A DNA stretch of 16,230 bases from an uncultured Flavobacteriales bacterium (GTDB lineage Bacteria > Bacteroidota > Bacteroidia > Flavobacteriales > Crocinitomicaceae). Made by a program: the position numbers and the translations under genes. The stretch is from the NCBI GenBank assembly GCA_946479985.1, contig CAMLIF010000091.1:1-16230 (forward strand). The letters are read 5' to 3'. The notes beneath the pieces are model-generated. The model was not told where the DNA came from. It searched no databases and worked only from the letters and a program-made list of their open reading frames with translations. This document shows positions 12,490 through 16,230 of this stretch, piece by piece. Within the stretch, counting starts at the first letter, position 1. Every line of letters starts with the position of its first letter.

Positions 12490-14382
12490 ATGAAAAAACA
12501 CATTACCCTTTTGTCAGGATTGTTGGTTGTTTCTTGCGCCTTTGGCCAGGTAAAGCCGAATATTCCTGTACAATCTGCTAAAAAACTGAACACCCTAAGA
12601 ACCGATAAAATGGTTGCTTCGAATTCAGTTTCTGATGAAAAAGCTGAAGGAGACATTTTATGGTCTAATAACTTCACAAACGCAACAAACTGGGTTCCTT
12701 CTGCGGTTAACGGTTCAACAGGAACTGATTTCGGTTGGCAAATCGGAACTGCACCGAACCAGATTACAACATGGGCTTTCGGTACAAACACTGGTAACTT
12801 TACCGGTGGTGGTGCTTATGCCGGATGTGAGAACGGAAACCCGAACACACCAACACATGACACTGATGCAGAATGGATCCTGACTTTCGATTCAATTTTT
12901 GACTTTTCAGGACAAACAGATTTATTATTCCAATTCCAGGAATACGGAGCTTTGTTTACAGAAGTTCACGCTGTAGAAGTATCTCTTAACGGAGGATCAA
13001 CCTGGTTTGAAATCGGTAACGATGCCGACCTTGGAATGGTTACATCAGGTGGAGGTACGGCTTTCGCTAACCCTACAAATCGTTCATACAGTGTAAATGC
13101 CGCTGTTGGTGCATTATCAAACAACATGAAATTCCGTTTCCGTTGTTACTGGCCTTCTTCTAATGGAGCAGGTATTATGTACGGATGGTTCGTTGATAAC
13201 GTGAAGTTAGTTGCAGGATATGCTAACGACGTGAAGTTGATGGAAACATATTCTTACACAGGCGCATTGGGTGTACAGTACTCAAAATTCCCTTTATCTC
13301 AGGTTTCTGCAACAGCGGTAACTGAGTTTTCAGGAGTTACAAAAAATATCGGTTCTGCAAGCCAGGATGTTGTATTGACAGTAACTGGGCCTAACGCTTA
13401 CAACGAAGCTGGTGCGCCTTTAACTATTGTTGGTTACGACAGCGATTCAGTTTTTGTACCTGCAGCTAACGGATATGTAATTCCAGCTACTGTTGGAACA
13501 GGAACATTGACATACACTTTGTCATCTCAAAATACATTGTCGAACACAACAGATGATGTTAAAACAAGAGCATTCGAAGTAACGAATTCCGTTATGGCAA
13601 TTGATGCTTACACAAATGCGGCTTCAATTATCAGCTCATTCACGGGTTGGGCATCAGGTTCAGGTGACCCTGCAATTGGTACATTTATCGAAGTATTCAA
13701 CGAAGATGAAGCCGGTGCAATTAACATCGGTATTGCAAATATTGGTAGTACACAACAAGCTCCTTACCTTGATCGCTCTTTCTTCGGTCAATTACACAAA
13801 TACAATGCGAACACAGATGAGTACGAATTCTTCGCACAAACTGAACCGCATGAATTGATTGCAAACGACTTCGGAAAAATTGTTCCTACGTATTTCAATA
13901 CTCCGGTTACACTTACTCCGGGTGAGTACTTATTGACTGCAGGTATGTACGAAGATGCTGAAGTTCCAATCGCTATGTCAGGATTTGTTCCTCAAGGACA
14001 GGTTGCCGGATTCAACGGAGCAACTTTGAGTGGTTTGGCTGGGAACGAAGCTTACATCTCTCAGGTTGAAGCTCCTGTTGTACGTTTGGACTTCAAAGAT
14101 TACACAGCTGTTAACGAAATCGAAGCGTTGTCAAACGTTAGCGTATTTCCTAACCCGTTCAATAACGAAACAACGATTTCTTTCAACTTGAAAAACAACG
14201 CTGAAGTTTCTTTGATCGTTACTGATATGACAGGTCGTACAGTTTACACTGTTGCTTCTGAAAACATGACTGCTGGTGAGCAAGTTATCGCTATCGATGG
14301 TTCTGCTTTCAAAGCTGGTATCTACAATTACACATTATCTGTTGATGGTAAAACTACCACTAACCGTATCGTGAAAAAATAA
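12490..14382 (+). CDS. Secreted protein with MAM/choice-of-anchor-like domain and T9SS type A sorting domain
   Basis: The product is 630 residues. A signal peptide (MKKHITLLSGLLVVSCAFGQ) is followed, after a linker, by a beta-sandwich-like domain at about 54-243. It begins LWSNNFTNATNWVP, contains DTDAEWILTFDSIFDFSG and ends GWFVDNVKLVAG, the layout of MAM/choice-of-anchor J jelly-roll domains. A middle region of unclear fold (about 250-540) is followed by the T9SS type A domain (about 548-630: VSVFPNPFNNETTISF to TTNRIVKK). Codon use looks biased to CGT for Arg and AAC, TTC and GGT, more than in the neighbouring genes. With its own promoter and terminator, this suggests strong expression. 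A surface-exposed or released binding protein is likely; the ligand is unknown and no catalytic motif was seen. Confidence 0.9.
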   Translation: MKKHITLLSGLLVVSCAFGQVKPNIPVQSAKKLNTLRTDKMVASNSVSDEKAEGDILWSNNFTNATNWVPSAVNGSTGTDFGWQIGTAPNQITTWAFGTNTGNFTGGGAYAGCENGNPNTPTHDTDAEWILTFDSIFDFSGQTDLLFQFQEYGALFTEVHAVEVSLNGGSTWFEIGNDADLGMVTSGGGTAFANPTNRSYSVNAAVGALSNNMKFRFRCYWPSSNGAGIMYGWFVDNVKLVAGYANDVKLMETYSYTGALGVQYSKFPLSQVSATAVTEFSGVTKNIGSASQDVVLTVTGPNAYNEAGAPLTIVGYDSDSVFVPAANGYVIPATVGTGTLTYTLSSQNTLSNTTDDVKTRAFEVTNSVMAIDAYTNAASIISSFTGWASGSGDPAIGTFIEVFNEDEAGAINIGIANIGSTQQAPYLDRSFFGQLHKYNANTDEYEFFAQTEPHELIANDFGKIVPTYFNTPVTLTPGEYLLTAGMYEDAEVPIAMSGFVPQGQVAGFNGATLSGLAGNEAYISQVEAPVVRLDFKDYTAVNEIEALSNVSVFPNPFNNETTISFNLKNNAEVSLIVTDMTGRTVYTVASENMTAGEQVIAIDGSAFKAGIYNYTLSVDGKTTTNRIVKK

Positions 14383-14402
14383 TTAGCTCTTAGCTAAACG
14401 GG

Positions 14403-14444
14403 AACCCCGACTTCGTAAAAGCGAACGTCGGGGTTTTCTTTTTT
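14403..14444 (+). terminator. Intrinsic terminator of the 630-residue T9SS protein gene
   Basis: AACCCCGAC (14403-14411) pairs with GTCGGGGTT (14427-14435), and an inner TTCG/CGAA pairing leaves one unpaired C. The run TTTTCTTTTTT follows. A small extra hairpin, TTAGCT-CTT-AGCTAA (14383-14397), sits between the stop codon and the terminator and might help protect the 3' end. Confidence 0.92.
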
Positions 14445-14462
14445 ACCCTTACTTTTATCCCA

Positions 14463-14873
14463 ATGGAAGAATGGGGTTTGGCAGGATGTTTCCTGATTTG
14501 TTTTTTATCGGCTACCATTATTCCCTTTCCGTCTGAAGCCGCAGTTCTTTATTTTCTCCATTCCGGTTATGAACCCCTGATCATCTTGTTTGTTGCTTCC
14601 CTGGGGAATACACTTGGCGGGTTAACCAATTACACACTGGGTTATTTCGGAAGGAAACTTCTCAAGCAAAAAGAACGACAGAAAGGTGAGAACTGGATTA
14701 ACCGGTTCGGAATCTGGAGCGCATTATTCTCCTGGCTGCCATTTATTGGCGACCCGATCCTGATCCTCCTGGGATATTATAAAACTAATTTTTGGAAAGT
14801 AGCATTGCTGGCCGCTTTTGGAAAAACGGTACGTTATCTGCTGCTTATTTACGGGTTTGCAGCGCCAGGGTAA
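14463..14873 (+). CDS. yqaA: Small VTT-domain (DedA-like) inner-membrane protein, YqaA type
   Basis: The product is 136 residues, the usual length for the short YqaA group. About four hydrophobic segments are seen (5-32, 36-62, 84-105, 112-133). Conserved features of the family are present: the first re-entrant segment SATIIPFPSEAAVLYFL with Pro and Glu, the motif GNTLGGLTNYTLGYFGR, and WLPFIGDPILILLGYYK followed by GKTVRY. The wider DedA/VTT family is linked to lipid scrambling or flipping and membrane homeostasis; the function of the YqaA branch is not firmly known. The start lies 18 nt after the T run of the upstream terminator. A weak TACTTTTA box at 14450-14457 may be its promoter. Its last 29 bp overlap the end of the convergent dxr gene. 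Confidence 0.88.
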   Translation: MEEWGLAGCFLICFLSATIIPFPSEAAVLYFLHSGYEPLIILFVASLGNTLGGLTNYTLGYFGRKLLKQKERQKGENWINRFGIWSALFSWLPFIGDPILILLGYYKTNFWKVALLAAFGKTVRYLLLIYGFAAPG

Positions 14874-16011
14874 GTGCCATTTTACGGGCTTCCTGATCCA
14901 CGGCAACAAAATCCTCGTATGTTGGGGCCAGAATAAAAGAAGCTTCATTCATAACCGTTTCATTCATCCTTGAAATATCTGAAAACGAAATACGACCTTC
15001 TAAAAATTCCTGAACCGCAATCTCGTTGGCAGCATTCAATGCACAAGCTGTTGAGCCGCCTTTCTCCAAAGCCTCATAAGCCAATCCTAAATTTCGGAAA
15101 ACCTTTTTGTCGGGGGCTTCAAACGTAAGTTGCGGATAATCCATGAAATTGAAACGCGGGAAATCTGTTGGTAAACGGTGCGGATAAGTCAAAGCAAATT
15201 GAATCGGAAGTTTCATATCAGGAAGTCCCATTTGTGCTTTCATACTTCCGTCGGTAAATTGAACAAGAGAATGCACGATTGATTGCGGGTGAACAATTAC
15301 ATCGATCTGTTCGGCTTTCAGGTTAAACAGCCAGAGAGCTTCTATTACTTCCAGACCTTTGTTCATCATCGTAGCAGAATCAATAGTGATTTTTGCTCCC
15401 ATGCTCCAGTTTGGATGTTTTAAAGCTTGTGCCAGAGTAACCTGTTCCAGGTGCTCAGTCGAATATCCTCTGAACGGCCCGCCCGAAGCTGTAAGATATA
15501 TCTTCTCTATCGGATTGTGGAATTCGCCTACCAAACATTGGAAAATGGCCGAATGTTCTGAGTCTACAGGATAAATATTCACTCCTTTAGCCTTTGCACG
15601 TTCTGTAACAAGTGAACCGGCAACAACCAGTGTTTCCTTATTCGCCAAAGCGATATCCTTTCCGGCTTCAATAGCAGCAAGAGTTGGCTTCAACCCGGCA
15701 TATCCAACCAAAGCAGTTAGTACTACATTTATTTCGTCAAACTCAACTACCTGGCAAAGCGATTCGGTGCCGGCATACACATGTATTCCTTCTTCGAACA
15801 AGGCATCTTTTACCAGCTGGTATTTTGTTTCATCACCAATTACAACGGCATTTGGCTGAAATTTCAGAGCTTGCCTGATCAACAAATCGGCATTCGATTG
15901 AGCGGTAATTACCTGGAGATCGAAAAGATCCGGATAAGATTCAATTACTTCTAACGCCTGTGTTCCGATAGAACCTGTTGAACCGAGAATGGCAACTCCT
16001 TTTTTCTGCAT
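14845..16011 (-). CDS. dxr: 1-deoxy-D-xylulose 5-phosphate reductoisomerase (MEP isoprenoid pathway)
   Basis: This cytoplasmic enzyme converts 1-deoxy-D-xylulose 5-phosphate to 2-C-methyl-D-erythritol 4-phosphate with NADPH and a divalent metal. At 388 residues it is full length. Visible features are the NADPH loop GSTGSIG (residues 10-16), LANKETLV (Asn124, Lys125), the metal and substrate residues in VDSEHSAIFQ (Asp150, Ser151, Glu152), TASGGPF (Ser176), the flexible-loop HPNWSMG (His199, Trp202, Met204), and DSATMMNKGLEVIEA (Ser212, Asn217, Lys218, Glu221). Several of these fall at the same numbers as in E. coli. It starts at ATG 16011, only 4 nt from an exact -7 box. It is a single-gene unit whose 3' end overlaps the yqaA-like gene on the other strand, with no terminator between them. 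Confidence 0.97.
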   Translation of the reverse strand: MQKKGVAILGSTGSIGTQALEVIESYPDLFDLQVITAQSNADLLIRQALKFQPNAVVIGDETKYQLVKDALFEEGIHVYAGTESLCQVVEFDEINVVLTALVGYAGLKPTLAAIEAGKDIALANKETLVVAGSLVTERAKAKGVNIYPVDSEHSAIFQCLVGEFHNPIEKIYLTASGGPFRGYSTEHLEQVTLAQALKHPNWSMGAKITIDSATMMNKGLEVIEALWLFNLKAEQIDVIVHPQSIVHSLVQFTDGSMKAQMGLPDMKLPIQFALTYPHRLPTDFPRFNFMDYPQLTFEAPDKKVFRNLGLAYEALEKGGSTACALNAANEIAVQEFLEGRISFSDISRMNETVMNEASFILAPTYEDFVAVDQEARKMALTLALQTRK

Positions 16012-16015
16012 AGTG

Positions 16016-16023
16016 CAAAAGTA
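16016..16023 (-). promoter_or_regulatory. -7 box of dxr, directly before the ATG
   Basis: On the minus strand TACTTTTG matches TAnnTTTG exactly and ends 4 nt before the ATG. Transcription would start at or beside the ATG, so the mRNA may be leaderless. No TTG is found at the standard upstream distance. Confidence 0.45.
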
Positions 16024-16130
16024 CGTGAAAGAACAACTTGTGAGGTTATTGATTTCATTTTGAGATAGTATTTTTCGTAAAATTGTAACACTTTTAGCTC
16101 AAATCACTTATTGACCCAAACTATCATCTT

Positions 16131-16230
16131 ATGAGAGCACTTAGTCTGATCATGCTTCTGCCCTTTGCGGCGGCGGCATCACCAAATCACAAACCTATTC
16201 CGAAGTTATACCAGGTTGAATCGGCCAGAT
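16131..16230 (+). CDS. Start of a secreted-protein gene, cut by the right edge
   Basis: ATG at 16131 opens a frame of 33 codons to the edge: MRALSLIMLLPFAAAASPNH, then KPIPKLYQVESAR. The first 17 residues are a short, clear signal peptide (one Arg, hydrophobic LIMLLPF core, AAAAS cleavage region). The mature start PNHKPIPKLYQVESAR is too short to identify. The 119 bp between dxr and this gene are AT-rich; TAAAATTG near 16078 could be a weak -7 box. The call rests on the signal peptide and an open frame to the edge. Confidence 0.6.
   Translation, partial: MRALSLIMLLPFAAAASPNHKPIPKLYQVESAR

Noticed and set aside
14383..14397. Hairpin TTAGCT-CTT-AGCTAA as an independent terminator
   Set aside because: It has no T run and only six A/T-rich pairs. 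The real terminator follows directly at 14403-14444.
1..16230. A defence, mobile-element or novel multi-gene system
   Set aside because: No transposase, integrase, nuclease, toxin-antitoxin or phage-like gene was recognised. The genes are core metabolism, surface proteins and scattered small unknowns, arranged in one- or two-gene units.

Overview
The window looks like chromosomal DNA of a Bacteroidota bacterium, most likely order Flavobacteriales and perhaps near Fluviicola/Crocinitomicaceae (the family is inferred from overall protein character, not tested). Three things support this. Two proteins end in type IX secretion system (T9SS) type A sorting domains. Several genes are preceded by Bacteroidota-type -7 boxes (TAnnTTTG), usually without a Shine-Dalgarno sequence. 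Lipoproteins and conserved hypothetical proteins of Bacteroidota character are interspersed with housekeeping genes. I see no tRNA, rRNA, CRISPR array, insertion sequence, integrase or phage gene.

Layout. Positions 1-974 (-) hold the N-terminal part of a secreted subtilisin-like protease that runs off the left edge. Positions 1131-5252 (-) hold a 1373-residue secreted repeat protein with about 17 ELWxSDGT repeats, seven 50-residue Cys-containing repeats and a T9SS sorting domain, followed by a strong intrinsic terminator. Positions 5498-5971 (+) encode a small helical protein of unknown function. Positions 6078-8933 (-) encode glycine dehydrogenase GcvP of the glycine cleavage system. gcvP ends in a terminator almost identical to the one after the repeat protein, and it carries two copies of a bulged hairpin repeat, one at the stop codon and one inside the reading frame. 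Positions 9094-9774 (+) encode a lipoprotein with two C-terminal membrane helices. It converges stop-to-stop with a two-gene minus-strand unit (10484-9769: a small lipoprotein and a protein resembling DUF6892).

Positions 10503-12403 (+) hold an overlapping gene pair: a YbdL/MtnE-like aminotransferase and a YafV/Nit2-like omega-amidase. Together they fit the glutamine transaminase-omega-amidase pathway, in which 2-oxo acids such as the methionine precursor are aminated with glutamine and the 2-oxoglutaramate product is hydrolysed. Positions 12490-14382 (+) encode a second T9SS cargo protein with its own promoter and terminator. Positions 14463-14873 (+) encode a small YqaA-type VTT membrane protein whose end overlaps the convergent dxr gene (14845-16011, -) of the MEP isoprenoid pathway. 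A new secreted-protein gene starts at 16131 (+) and runs off the right edge.

Most of the window is ordinary core and cell-surface gene content. The signal most worth following is the structural repeat in and after gcvP. Its two copies share an identical 12-nt loop and a bulged T at the same place, and they show one compensatory base-pair change. This suggests a REP-like element, one copy of which is translated. I found no multi-gene novel system.
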